Positions 43,738 to 53,908 of a stretch of DNA of 64,000 bases are shown here, one piece after another; within the stretch, counting starts at the first letter, position 1, and each line of letters opens with the position of its first letter. The notes under the pieces were generated by a model. It was not told the DNA's origin. It worked only from the letters and a program-made list of their open reading frames with translations, and made no database searches. The position numbers were made by a program, and so were the translations under genes. Source of the DNA: Prauserella_A oleivorans (lineage in GTDB: Bacteria > Actinomycetota > Actinomycetes > Mycobacteriales > Pseudonocardiaceae); contig NZ_JBHUNT010000001.1 of the NCBI RefSeq assembly GCF_042685745.1, positions 5,675,915-5,739,914 on the forward strand, given 5' to 3'.

Positions 43738-45138
43738 TCAGTCCAGGTCGTCGTGGCGCATGAGCTGGCGGCCCGCCTCGGTGATGGAGCCGGACAGCGA
43801 CGGGTAGACCGAGAACGTCAGCGCCAGGTGTTCCACCGTGAGCTGGTTCTGCACGGCCAGCGCGATCGGCAGGATCAGCTCGCTCGCACTCGGCGCGACC
43901 ACGACTCCGCCGACGACCACACCGGTCGCGGGCCGGCAGAACAGCTTCACGAACCCCTGGCGCAGGCCCTCCATCTTGGCGCGGGCGTTGGTGGCAAGCG
44001 GCAGCATGATCGTGCGCGCGGGCACCTCGCCGGAGTCGATGGCCTGCTGGCTGATGCCGACCGTGGCGATCTCCGGGTGGGTGAACACGTTCGCGGCGAC
44101 CGTGCGGAGCCGGATCGGGGCGACGCCCTCGCCGAGCGCGTGCCACATCGCGATGCGACCCTGCATGCTGGCCACCGACGCGAGCATCATCACACCTGTG
44201 CAGTCACCCGCCGCGTAGACGCCGGGCGCGCTCGTGCGAGACACGCGGTCGACCGGGATGAACCCGCCGGGGCCGGTCTCGATACCCACGCGGTCGAGGC
44301 CGATGTCGCTGGTGTTCGGCACCGATCCGACGGTCATCAGCGCGTGGCTGGCATCGATGGTCCGACCGTCGGTGAGGTGGATGGTCACGCCCTTCTCGGT
44401 GCGTTCGACCCGGTCGGCACGGGCGTGCTTGACCACCGTGGTGCCACGCTTGGAGAACACCTCCTCCAGGACGGCGGCGGCGTCGGCGTCTTCGTGCGGG
44501 AGCACCCGGTCGCGGCTGGAGACGACGGTGACCTTGACGCCCATCTCGGTGTAGGCCGAGGCGAACTCGGCACCCGTGACGCCGGAGCCGATCACGGCCA
44601 GGTGCTCGGGCAGTTCCGGCAGGTCGTAGAGCTGACGCCAGTCGAGGATGCGCTCGCCGTCGGGCACAGCGCCCGGCAGCACGCGTGGCGTGGCGCCGGT
44701 GGCGATGAGGACGACGTCGGCGTCGAGCACCTCGTCGACCTCCTTGCCGGTGACGCCCACCTTGTGCGTGGCCAGGCCGGGCTCCGAGTCACGGAAACGA
44801 GCCTCGCCCGTGATGACCCGCACACCCTCGCGCTGCACGCGGGCGCGGATGTCGGCGGACTGGGCGAGCGCGAGGCCACGCACCCGGCCATGGACGGTGG
44901 GCAGGTCGACCCGCGTGTCGGCGAGGTCGACGGCGATGCCCAGCTCGCGGTATCCGTGCAGGCTGGCGCGGGCGCCCGAGGAGGCGATGAACGTCTTCGA
45001 CGGCACGCAGTCGTAGAGCACGCAGGCGCCACCAAGACCATCACGCTCGACGACCGTCACGTCGGCTCCGTGTTGCGCCGCGACCAGTGCGGCCTCGTAG
45101 CCGGCCGGTCCGCCGCCCATGATCACGATCTTGGTCAC
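43738..45138 (-). CDS. lpdA: NAD(P)H quinone reductase LpdA (dihydrolipoamide dehydrogenase-like)
   Basis: This 466-residue flavoprotein disulfide reductase has an FAD motif IVIMGGGPAGYEAA, the redox pair region GGACVLYDCVPSKTFIAS, an NAD(P) motif VIGSGVTGAEFASAYTEMG and the second FAD motif SAPGVYAAGDCTG. The C-terminal His-Pro/Glu signature of true lipoamide dehydrogenases is absent (FSVYPSLSGSITEAGRQ). That is the known feature of mycobacterial LpdA (Rv3303c), an NAD(P)H:quinone oxidoreductase. It starts with ATG at 45138. In mycobacteria it pairs with glpD2; here glpF, glpK, a VOC gene and a kinase gene lie between. Confidence 0.92.
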   Translation of the reverse strand: MTKIVIMGGGPAGYEAALVAAQHGADVTVVERDGLGGACVLYDCVPSKTFIASSGARASLHGYRELGIAVDLADTRVDLPTVHGRVRGLALAQSADIRARVQREGVRVITGEARFRDSEPGLATHKVGVTGKEVDEVLDADVVLIATGATPRVLPGAVPDGERILDWRQLYDLPELPEHLAVIGSGVTGAEFASAYTEMGVKVTVVSSRDRVLPHEDADAAAVLEEVFSKRGTTVVKHARADRVERTEKGVTIHLTDGRTIDASHALMTVGSVPNTSDIGLDRVGIETGPGGFIPVDRVSRTSAPGVYAAGDCTGVMMLASVASMQGRIAMWHALGEGVAPIRLRTVAANVFTHPEIATVGISQQAIDSGEVPARTIMLPLATNARAKMEGLRQGFVKLFCRPATGVVVGGVVVAPSASELILPIALAVQNQLTVEHLALTFSVYPSLSGSITEAGRQLMRHDDLD

Positions 45139-45223
45139 CCTGTGTCCCTCCTCGTCCAGGCCTCCGCGCCCACTTTAGGCCGCGACTTGCGGAGTGGGAC
45201 CGTTCGGGGGAGGACGCGGCAGT

Positions 45224-45229
45224 TACGCT
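45224..45229 (+). promoter_or_regulatory. -10 box of the cyclotransferase-like gene
   Basis: TACGCT ends six bases before the GTG at 45236. Confidence 0.5.
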
Positions 45230-45235
45230 GTCGCC

Positions 45236-45688
45236 GTGCCCCTGTATGCCGCGTATGGGTCCAACATGGAACCCTCCCAGATGGCGGAGCGAGCCCCGCA
45301 CTCGCCGATGGCGGGAACCGGTTGGCTGGAAGGCTGGCGGTTGACCTTCGGCGGCGAGGACCTGTTGTGGGAAGGCGCTCTGGCGACGATCGTCGAGGAT
45401 CCGAACTCCCGTGTGTTCGTGGTGCTCTACGACGTCACCCCGCTGGACGAGGCCGCGCTGGATCAGTGGGAAGGCGGCGACCTCGGCCTGCACAACAAGA
45501 TCCGGTTGCGGGTACAGACCATGGACGGCTCGGTGCTGGCGTGGCTGTACGTGCTCGACGCCTACGAGGGCGGCTTGCCGTCCGCGCGCTACCTCGGTGT
45601 GCTGGCCGATGCGGCGGAGGCCGCGGGCGCGCCCGCCGACTACGTCGACGACCTCCGCACCCGCCCGTGCAAGGGCATCGGCCCGTAA
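45236..45688 (+). CDS. Gamma-glutamylcyclotransferase-like protein
   Basis: This 150-residue protein has the gamma-glutamylcyclotransferase fold. The nucleotide/phosphate-like loop YAAYGSNMEPSQM is at the N-terminus, and the strand-turn VLYDVTPLDEAALDQWEG carries the acidic residue region used for catalysis. It occupies the place of the equally sized conserved gene between lpdA and amiA in mycobacteria (Rv3304). The exact substrate is unknown; the family acts on gamma-glutamyl peptides or amines. The start at GTG 45236 is chosen over a GTG at 45194 for the -10 spacing and fold boundary. Confidence 0.85.
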   Translation: MPLYAAYGSNMEPSQMAERAPHSPMAGTGWLEGWRLTFGGEDLLWEGALATIVEDPNSRVFVVLYDVTPLDEAALDQWEGGDLGLHNKIRLRVQTMDGSVLAWLYVLDAYEGGLPSARYLGVLADAAEAAGAPADYVDDLRTRPCKGIGP

Positions 45689-45699
45689 CGCAGGCGAAC

Positions 45700-45783
45700 G
45701 TCACCGTGTGCGCGACCCGCGTCAGCGTGTCTGCTGTCCAGGTCGCCGTGTCCGCCGATCCCGTAGCCGTGTCGGCGGTTGCC
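45700..45783 (+). repeat. 21-bp tandem repeat array 2 (four units)
   Basis: Units begin at 45700, 45721, 45742 and 45763, with a partial fifth at 45784. They are more divergent than array 1, but keep the G-T-x-x-C/G-CGTGT core and the period. The array starts 11 nt after the cyclotransferase-like stop, on the same strand. It overlaps the 3' end of the frameshifted DUF559 gene on the other strand. Confidence 0.85.
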
Positions 45784-46686
45784 GTAGCTCGACGTCGCGG
45801 CCACGCCTCCTGAACGCCTCGCGCAGCTGCTCGAGTATCACCGCCGGGTCGGCGAAAGCGTCCTTGCGGACACGGACCGTGATCCATCCCCGGTCGGCCA
45901 TTCGCCGGTCACGCTCGGCGTCGTATGTCGCCCGGTCCTCGTGGGCCTCGTACCCGTCGTATTCGAGGCCGACGCGCACCTCCGGCCAGGCGAGATCCAG
46001 CACGTACAGTAGCCGCCCGTCCAGGGTCGTGATCTCGTACTGCGGCGTCGGCAGCGGAAATCCCGCGTCCACCACCAGCAGACGCAGCCGGCTTTCCTGC
46101 GGTGACTCCGATTTGCCTGTCGCGAGCCGCAGCAACGCCTCGCCGGTCGAAACCCCTCGGCGATCATCCGCACGGCCAGCCGATTCGCGATGTCCGCGAC
46201 GAGGTCACGACCCTCGGCGTCCGTCAAACCCGCCAACGCCTGGTCGAGGCAGGCCAGCGCCACCCAGCGGGTTTCGACGCACAGCAACTCGGTCAGCGTC
46301 GCGGGCAAGGACAGCAATGGCAGCCCGTGGCGGTACTCCACGTCGTCGTCGGAGAACCGATCGCGGTGCACGACGAGGCCCGGTTTCGACCGCACCGAGC
46401 TCGTGTACGGCGTCGTGACATGCACATCTGCGCATTCAGCCGCACTGCAGCCATGCAACGACGCCGCGGTGTTCCGCGAAAGCACGGCCGTCGGTCCGGA
46501 CGCCAGTAGCCCGGCTGTCGCGCGGGTGACGAGGTTGAGCGCCCGCCGGCCGTCCATGACGACACCCCGCCACGGCTGCACGAGCACGCCGTTGCGCAGC
46601 GCGGATCGGAGCGCGTGCTCCCCGATGGCCTTCGCGATGTCTTGACGGCGAGCCACGCCGCATCTCGCCCATGTCGGTTCCAGCAT
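45722..46686 (-). pseudogene. DUF559/AbiEi-type protein gene with frameshift
   Basis: The frame from ATG 46686 (MLEPTWARCGVARRQDIAKAIG) encodes the N-terminal winged-helix and central region typical of actinobacterial AbiEi-like/DUF559 proteins, down to RLAVRMIAEG. The expected sequence then continues only in the next frame (TGEALLRLATGKSESPQESRL), ending in the PD-(D/E)XK-like DUF559 domain: VLDLAWPEVRVGLEYDGYEAHEDR, DRRMADRGWITVRV. The switch lies at about 46150-46157, at GAGGGGTTT; one extra G would restore the frame. So it is a pseudogene or a sequence error. The C-terminal frame stops at 45722, inside repeat array 2. Such proteins resemble very-short-patch endonucleases and abortive-infection antitoxins; function is unproven. 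Confidence 0.7.
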
Positions 46687-46736
46687 TCACTCAGCGTGCG
46701 CCGCGTCGACACGCCGTTGCGGCCTGTGGGGAAATC

Positions 46737-46764
46737 TGTGGATAACCACAGGCGCTGTGGATAA
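46737..46764 (-). promoter_or_regulatory. Two perfect DnaA boxes
   Basis: TGTGGATAA occurs at 46737-46745 and 46756-46764 (TTATCCACA on the minus strand), 19 bp apart. A degenerate third copy (TGTGGTAAC) lies at 46770-46778. They lie upstream of the DUF559 gene. There is no dnaA or dnaN gene here, so this is not the replication origin. A DnaA-regulated promoter or titration site is possible. Confidence 0.55.
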
Positions 46765-46800
46765 CTCGGTGTGGTAACCCACATTGGCTCGGGCATGGCT

Positions 46801-46884
46801 ACCGGAACCGCACACACGCCTACCGGAACCGCAGACACGCCTACCGGAACCGCAGACACGGCTACCGGAACGGCAGACACGACC
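46801..46884 (-). repeat. 21-bp tandem repeat array 3 (four units)
   Basis: Units at 46801, 46822, 46843 and 46864 read ACCGGAACCGCA-ACACGCCT on the plus strand, the reverse complement of the array 1 consensus. In that orientation the array begins 13 nt after the stop of the amidohydrolase gene, on its coding strand. Units 2 and 3 differ at one base. Confidence 0.92.
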
Positions 46885-46897
46885 CCCAGCCCGGGTC

Positions 46898-48190
46898 TCA
46901 GGACGCCAGAGCCGCCAGAGCGGTGTGCACCAGCACGCGGGCGCCGGTCAGCAGGGCGCGCTCGTCGGCTTCGAAGGTCGGCTGGTGCAGGTCGCGCATC
47001 GGGCCCTCACCAGGCCAGACGCCCAGCCGCGCGAACGCACCCGGCACGTGCTCCAGGTACCAGCCGAAGTCCTCGCCACCGGACGACTGCTCCGTGCCGG
47101 CCAGCGCTTCGGTGCCGAGAGCGGCCTCGATGCCGGCGCGCATCACCGCCGTGCTCTCCTTCTCGCTCACCACCGGAGGCACACCGCGCCGGTAGTTGAG
47201 CTCGTAGCCGACACCCAGCGGCGCGAGCAGCGACTGGATCGACGACTCGACCAGCGGCTCCAGCGCGGTCCACGTGTCGTGGTCGGCGGTGCGCAAGGTG
47301 CCCCGCAGCACGCCCTCCTGCGGCACGGCGTTGGCCGCCTCGCCCGCGTGCACGGCTCCCCACACGAGCACGGTCCCCGAGCGCGGGTCGACCCGGCGCG
47401 AGAGGAGCGACGGCAACGACGTGATGACGGTGCCGAGCGCATGCACGAGGTCGGCCGTCAGGTGCGGGCGGGACGTGTGCCCACCGGGGGAGGTGAGCCG
47501 CAGTTCGACGAGGTCGGCGGCCGAGGTCAGCGCACCGATGCGCGTGCCGACCTGGCCGACCGGCAGCCTCGGGTCGCAGTGCAGGCCGAAGATGCGGTCC
47601 ACGCCGTCGAGCACCCCGACCTTGATCGCGTCGAGTGCGCCACCCGGCATGACCTCCTCGGCGGGCTGGAAGAGCAACCGAACCCGGCCGGGCAGCTCGT
47701 CCGCCGTGGCCAGCGCCATCCCGGCCGCCAGCAGTGCGGTGGTGTGGACGTCGTGGCCACAGGCGTGCGCGACGCCGTCGACGGTCGAGGCGAACGGCAG
47801 CCCGCTCGCCTCCGTCAGCGGCAGCGCGTCCATGTCCGCCCGCAGCGCCACGCAACGGCAGCCCTCGCCGATGTCGCACACCACGCCGGTGCCGGTGGGC
47901 AGGACGCGCGGCTTGAGCCCGGCCGAGCGCAGCAGGCCGACGACCAGCTCGGTGGTTCCGTACTCGCGACGGGCCAGCTCGGGGTTGGCGTGGATGTGCC
48001 TGCGCCAGGCGATGACGTCCGATGCATGCGCGGCGAGCCAGGTGTCGAGCCAGCAGGGGCCCCTGCCCGCGCCCAGGTCGACCGCCGGCGCCACGCTCAC
48101 ACCCGCCTCGGTGAGCAGAGCCTCGGATGAACCGGCCGACGAGCCATCGGGCTCACCCGGCACTTCGGGTCGCGAGTCGAGAACCGTCAC
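46898..48190 (-). CDS. M20-family amidohydrolase/peptidase
   Basis: This 430-residue metal-dependent amidohydrolase of the AmiA/AmiB (IAA-amino-acid hydrolase) group has WRRHIHANPELARREYGTTE, the metal-binding RADMDALPLTE and HACGHDVHTTALLAAG, FQPAEEVMPGGA and GGEDFGWYLEHVPGAF. It hydrolyses N-acyl amino acids or peptides; the physiological substrate is unknown. The start at GTG 48190 (VTVLDSRPE) follows GGAGG by six bases, whereas a longer frame lacks support. In mycobacteria amiA1-amiB1 lie here between the Rv3304-type gene and deoD; one copy is present. Confidence 0.92.
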   Translation of the reverse strand: MTVLDSRPEVPGEPDGSSAGSSEALLTEAGVSVAPAVDLGAGRGPCWLDTWLAAHASDVIAWRRHIHANPELARREYGTTELVVGLLRSAGLKPRVLPTGTGVVCDIGEGCRCVALRADMDALPLTEASGLPFASTVDGVAHACGHDVHTTALLAAGMALATADELPGRVRLLFQPAEEVMPGGALDAIKVGVLDGVDRIFGLHCDPRLPVGQVGTRIGALTSAADLVELRLTSPGGHTSRPHLTADLVHALGTVITSLPSLLSRRVDPRSGTVLVWGAVHAGEAANAVPQEGVLRGTLRTADHDTWTALEPLVESSIQSLLAPLGVGYELNYRRGVPPVVSEKESTAVMRAGIEAALGTEALAGTEQSSGGEDFGWYLEHVPGAFARLGVWPGEGPMRDLHQPTFEADERALLTGARVLVHTALAALAS

Positions 48191-48423
48191 GCCACACCTC
48201 CGCACGAGCCCAGCGCGCCATCCGTGTGCACGACTGTCTCGCACTGGGAAATCGTTGCTGTACGCATTTGCTTTACAGTTTTGCACCAAACAGGTGAGCG
48301 GCAGACCCGGATGTCGTAGCGACGAGACCGACGGTAGCCGCCTTGCGCTGAACGGCTACGCAGAGTTCGGCGTCACTGTTCGCCGCGCTACAGGCCGGCG
48401 GCGCATCGTCGACGAAGCGAGCG

Positions 48424-48702
48424 TCACTTGCCCTTCGCGCGCTTGCTCCGGACGTGCCTGCCCCATACCACGATACCCAGCAGCACCGCGGCGGCGACGC
48501 CCACGACGAGCTTGCTGCGCGAGTTGCGCGCGTCGGCCTCCGTCTGGGGGTCGAGCTGGGGGCCCGGTGCGGGCTCCTCCTGAGCGAGCACGGGCGTGGC
48601 CGCGGCCACCGGCTCGGCGGCGCCCGCCTGCGCCGGAACACCCAGGATCAAGGCGCCGACCAGCACGGTCAGCACGGAGACGAGGACGGCGTAGGCGCGC
48701 AC
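48424..48702 (-). CDS. Small membrane/secreted hypothetical protein
   Basis: This 92-residue protein starts at GTG 48702 (VRAYAVLVSVLTVLVGALILGVPAQAGAAEP). The N-terminus is a signal peptide or signal anchor with a possible AQA-GAA cleavage site. A short acidic/proline-rich segment (QEEPAPGPQLDPQTEADARNS) follows, then a second hydrophobic helix (KLVVGVAAAVLLGIVVW) and a basic end (RHVRSKRAKGK), so it may be a type I membrane protein. No family recognised. It is 32 bases behind meaB on the same strand and may be the last gene of the mutase operon, although a separate role is likely. Confidence 0.7.
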   Translation of the reverse strand: MRAYAVLVSVLTVLVGALILGVPAQAGAAEPVAAATPVLAQEEPAPGPQLDPQTEADARNSRSKLVVGVAAAVLLGIVVWGRHVRSKRAKGK

Positions 48703-48734
48703 GCGTTCAGTGTGCCCTGCCGGGCCCGTCGCCG

Positions 48735-49736
48735 TCAGGCGCCACGCGGTGACTCTCCGCCGAAAGCGGCCAGGATTCGCTCGGCGGCCAGCGTCGCGGT
48801 GAGCTTCCCTTCCCGGACGTCCCGCTCGACGTCGGGCACGATCGCCCGGACGTCGGGATGCTCGGCGAGCCGGTCGAGCAGCTGGTCGCGGACCATCGCC
48901 CACGTCCAGTCGATGAGCTGACGCTTGCGCTTGGCCTCCAGCTCGCCGGATTCCGCGAGGGTCTCGCGGTGCCTGCGGATCTGCTGCCAGACGCCATCCA
49001 GCCCGGCCCCCGTCAGGCCGCTGCAGGTCAGCACGGGTGGCGTCCACGCGGCCTCGGGGCCGTAGATCATGCGCAGAGCGCCGGAGAGCTCGCGGGCCGC
49101 CCGGCGCGCCTCGCGTTCGTGATCGCCGTCGGCCTTGTTGACGGCGATCACGTCGGCGAGCTCGAGCACGCCCTTCTTGATGCCCTGTAGCTGGTCGCCG
49201 GTCCGCGCGAGGGTGAGGAACAGGAAGCAGTCGACCATGTTGGCCACCGCCACCTCGGACTGGCCCACGCCGACGGTCTCCACCAGCACGACGTCGTAAC
49301 CCGCCGCCTCCATCAGCACGATCGTCTCCCGCGTGGCGCGCGCGACGCCGCCGAGGGTGCCGGACGTCGGCGACGGCCGGATGAACGCCGACGGGTCCAC
49401 CGCCAGCTTGGCCATGCGGGTCTTGTCGCCAAGGATGCTGCCGCCGGTGCGCGTGGACGACGGGTCCACGGCGAGCACGGCGACCCGGTGCCCCGACCCG
49501 GTCAGCGTCGTGCCCAGCTGGTCGATGAACGTCGACTTGCCGACCCCGGGCACACCGGTGATCCCCACCCGCTGCGCGCCGCCGGAGTGCGGCAGCAGCT
49601 CCACCAGCAGCTCCTGCGCCTGCCTGCGATGTTCGGGCCTGCTGGACTCCACCAGCGTGATCGCCCTGGACAGCACGCCGCGGTCCCCGGCCCGGACACC
49701 CTTGGCGTACTCGCGAACGTCGATGCTGCGCGCCAT
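48735..49736 (-). CDS. meaB: Methylmalonyl-CoA mutase-associated GTPase MeaB
   Basis: This 333-residue G3E-family P-loop GTPase protects and reactivates the B12-dependent mutase. Walker A is GITGVPGVGKSTFID, with AVDPSSTRTGGSILGDKTRM and FIRPSPTSGTLGGVARAT typical of MeaB/ArgK, then ETVGVGQSE and the base-recognition motif NKAD. The C-terminal dimerisation helices (WTWAMVRDQLLDRLAEHPDV) are present. It starts with ATG at 49736, 12 bases after the mutB stop, in the mutA-mutB-meaB order usual for actinomycetes. Confidence 0.95.
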   Translation of the reverse strand: MARSIDVREYAKGVRAGDRGVLSRAITLVESSRPEHRRQAQELLVELLPHSGGAQRVGITGVPGVGKSTFIDQLGTTLTGSGHRVAVLAVDPSSTRTGGSILGDKTRMAKLAVDPSAFIRPSPTSGTLGGVARATRETIVLMEAAGYDVVLVETVGVGQSEVAVANMVDCFLFLTLARTGDQLQGIKKGVLELADVIAVNKADGDHEREARRAARELSGALRMIYGPEAAWTPPVLTCSGLTGAGLDGVWQQIRRHRETLAESGELEAKRKRQLIDWTWAMVRDQLLDRLAEHPDVRAIVPDVERDVREGKLTATLAAERILAAFGGESPRGA

Positions 49737-49748
49737 GCCGTCGGGTGC

Positions 49749-51916
<2,168 letters not shown>

Positions 51917-51917
<1 letters not shown>

Positions 51918-53791
51918 CAGGAGACTCCCAGCTTGTCGAGGGTGGCGGTCAGCACGGCGAGCGCGTCGCATCCGGTGTGGACATACCCGGTGACGCCGTC
52001 GTGGTCGGCGGGCTTGCCCGCAAGCAGGACCTCGGTGGCCCCGGCCTCCCGCAGCGCCTTCGCGGCGCCCGCGGCCTGCTCGGCGTAGGTCGCGTCGCTG
52101 CCGCACAGGCACGCGACGGTGGTCCCGCTGTCGCGGAACGCCCGCACCAGGCCGTCGAGACCGTCGGTGACGCCCGGGTTGACGGGCTCGATGCCGCCCG
52201 CCTGGAACAGGTTCGACGCGAACGTCGCCCGCGCCGTGTGCGCGGAAAGCGGGCCGAGCGTGGCGAGGAATACCTTCGGCCTGCTGCCGTGCTCGGCGAG
52301 GTGCGCGTCGGACCGGTCGCGCAGCCGCTCGTACGCCTGGGCGTAGCGCACCCGGGGCAGGCCGCCACCGTCCACACCGGAAGGCAGCGGCGGGCGTTCG
52401 ACGGGCTTCTCGTCGAGCAGCGGGAACTCGCTGACGCCCGTGATCGGGTCCTGGCGGGTGGCGATCCGCCGCGAGCGGGCATCCCAGGTCTCGGCCAGCC
52501 GGGCGGCGAGCGCGCCGGAGGACAGCTCGGCGACGATGCCACCCGCCTTCTCGATGGCCGTGAACTCCCGCCACGCCGCGCGGGCCAGCTCGTCGGTGAG
52601 GTTCTCGACGTAGAAGGAGCCACCCGCCGGGTCGATGACCCCGGCCAGTTTGGACTCCTCGAGCAGGATGGTCTGCGTGTTGCGGGCGAGGCGCAGGGAG
52701 AAGTTGTCGGGCAGCCCGATCGCGCCGTCGAACGGCAGCACGGTCACCGCGTCGGCCCCGCCGACCCCGGCGGAGAACGCCGCGATCGTGGTCCGCAGGA
52801 TGTTCACCCACGGGTCGCGCTGGGTCAGCATCGCGGGCGAGGTGACCGCGTGCTGTGACATGCCCACGCCGGGGGCACCGGAGACCTCCAGGACACGCGC
52901 CCACAACCGGCGCGCGGCACGCAGCTTGGCGATCGTGAGGAACTGGTCGACCGTCGCGGCGTACCGGAACTCGAGCTGCGACGCCGCGGTCTCGACGTCC
53001 AGTCCGGACTCGGTGAGCGCCCGGAGGTAGGCCACGCCGGTCGCGATGGAGGCGCCGAGTTCCTGGGCGTCGGACCCGCCGGCCTCGTGGTAGGGCAGGG
53101 CGTCGACGGCGATGGTCCGCAACCGCGGGTACTGGCCGGCGATCCGCGCGGCGAGCGCCGCGGCCGGGCCGACCTCGTGCGCGCGCCCCGTCTGTGCGTG
53201 CAGGCCGATCGGGTCGGCGCCGATGTTGCCGCCGACCTCCCCCGCGGGCACACCCCGCTCGGAGTGGACGGCCAGTAGTGCCTCGGCGGCGGCCTCGTAG
53301 TCCTCGCCCGCGTCGAGCACGACCGGCGCCAGATCGAGGTAGACCTCGTTCAGCGCGTCGGCAAGGCCCTCGAGCGGCAACGCGTCCGCGCCGAGCCGCA
53401 GCCAGACGGAGTTGACGCCGTTCTCCAGGTCGGCGAGCACGGCCTTGTTGACGGCAGCGGGGTCGGCGTGACCGTGGCGAGACCGGACATCCCACCCGGT
53501 GATGACGTTGCCCTCGGGTTTGCGCCCCCGCACGAACGGCGGGAGGCCCGGGAAACCCGCCGGCGGCGCGGCGTCCTCGGCGGTGTAGAGCGGCTGGATG
53601 TCGATGCCGTCGTAGGTCCGGGTGGCCAGCAGGCTCTGCGGCGGGCCGGAGAAGCCCTCCGGCAGCGCGCCGCTCTTGGCGAGCACCCCGGCGACGAGGC
53701 GCTCCCAGTCCGCCCGATCCGGTGTGCCGAACTCGGCCGCGAGCGACAGCTCGTCCGGCGCGGACTTCGGCGTCCCAGCCACTTCGGTCAT
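51917..53791 (-). CDS. mutA: Methylmalonyl-CoA mutase small subunit
   Basis: This 624-residue partner subunit is homologous to the barrel of mutB (QPLYTAEDAAPPAGFPGLPPFVRG, GVNSVWLRLGADAL, GASIATGVAYLRALTESGLD). Its C-terminal Rossmann-like region lacks the DxHxxG cobalamin-ligand motif (it has FLATLGPLSAHTARATFASNLF), as expected for the structural, non-catalytic subunit. It starts with ATG at 53791 and is the first gene of the leftward mutase operon. It is divergent from a Ser/Thr kinase gene, 117 bases away start to start. Confidence 0.95.
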
Positions 53792-53896
53792 ACCCAGTGA
53801 TGGTAGGCGCAGCAAGGGGGGCGCGGATGTGAGGCTGATCGCGACTCCCTCCCGGCGGGCATCGGCGGGCGGAGACCGGCGCGCCCGCGGCTTCGC

Positions 53897-53902
53897 CACA
53901 AT
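53897..53902 (+). promoter_or_regulatory. -10 box of the Ser/Thr kinase gene
   Basis: CACAAT ends six bases before the GTG at 53909. No ribosome site is seen. Confidence 0.4.
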
Positions 53903-53908
53903 GGTGTG

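Noticed and set aside
43738..45138. Dihydrolipoamide dehydrogenase of a 2-oxoacid dehydrogenase complex
   Set aside because: The C-terminal His-Pro...Glu catalytic signature is missing, which fits LpdA-type quinone reductase instead.
46737..46764. Chromosomal replication origin
   Set aside because: Only two perfect DnaA boxes and no dnaA, dnaN, gyrB or AT-rich unwinding element nearby.
48191..48289. N-terminal extension of the amidohydrolase
   Set aside because: The added residues lie in the lower-GC promoter region, and GTG 48190 has a good ribosome site.
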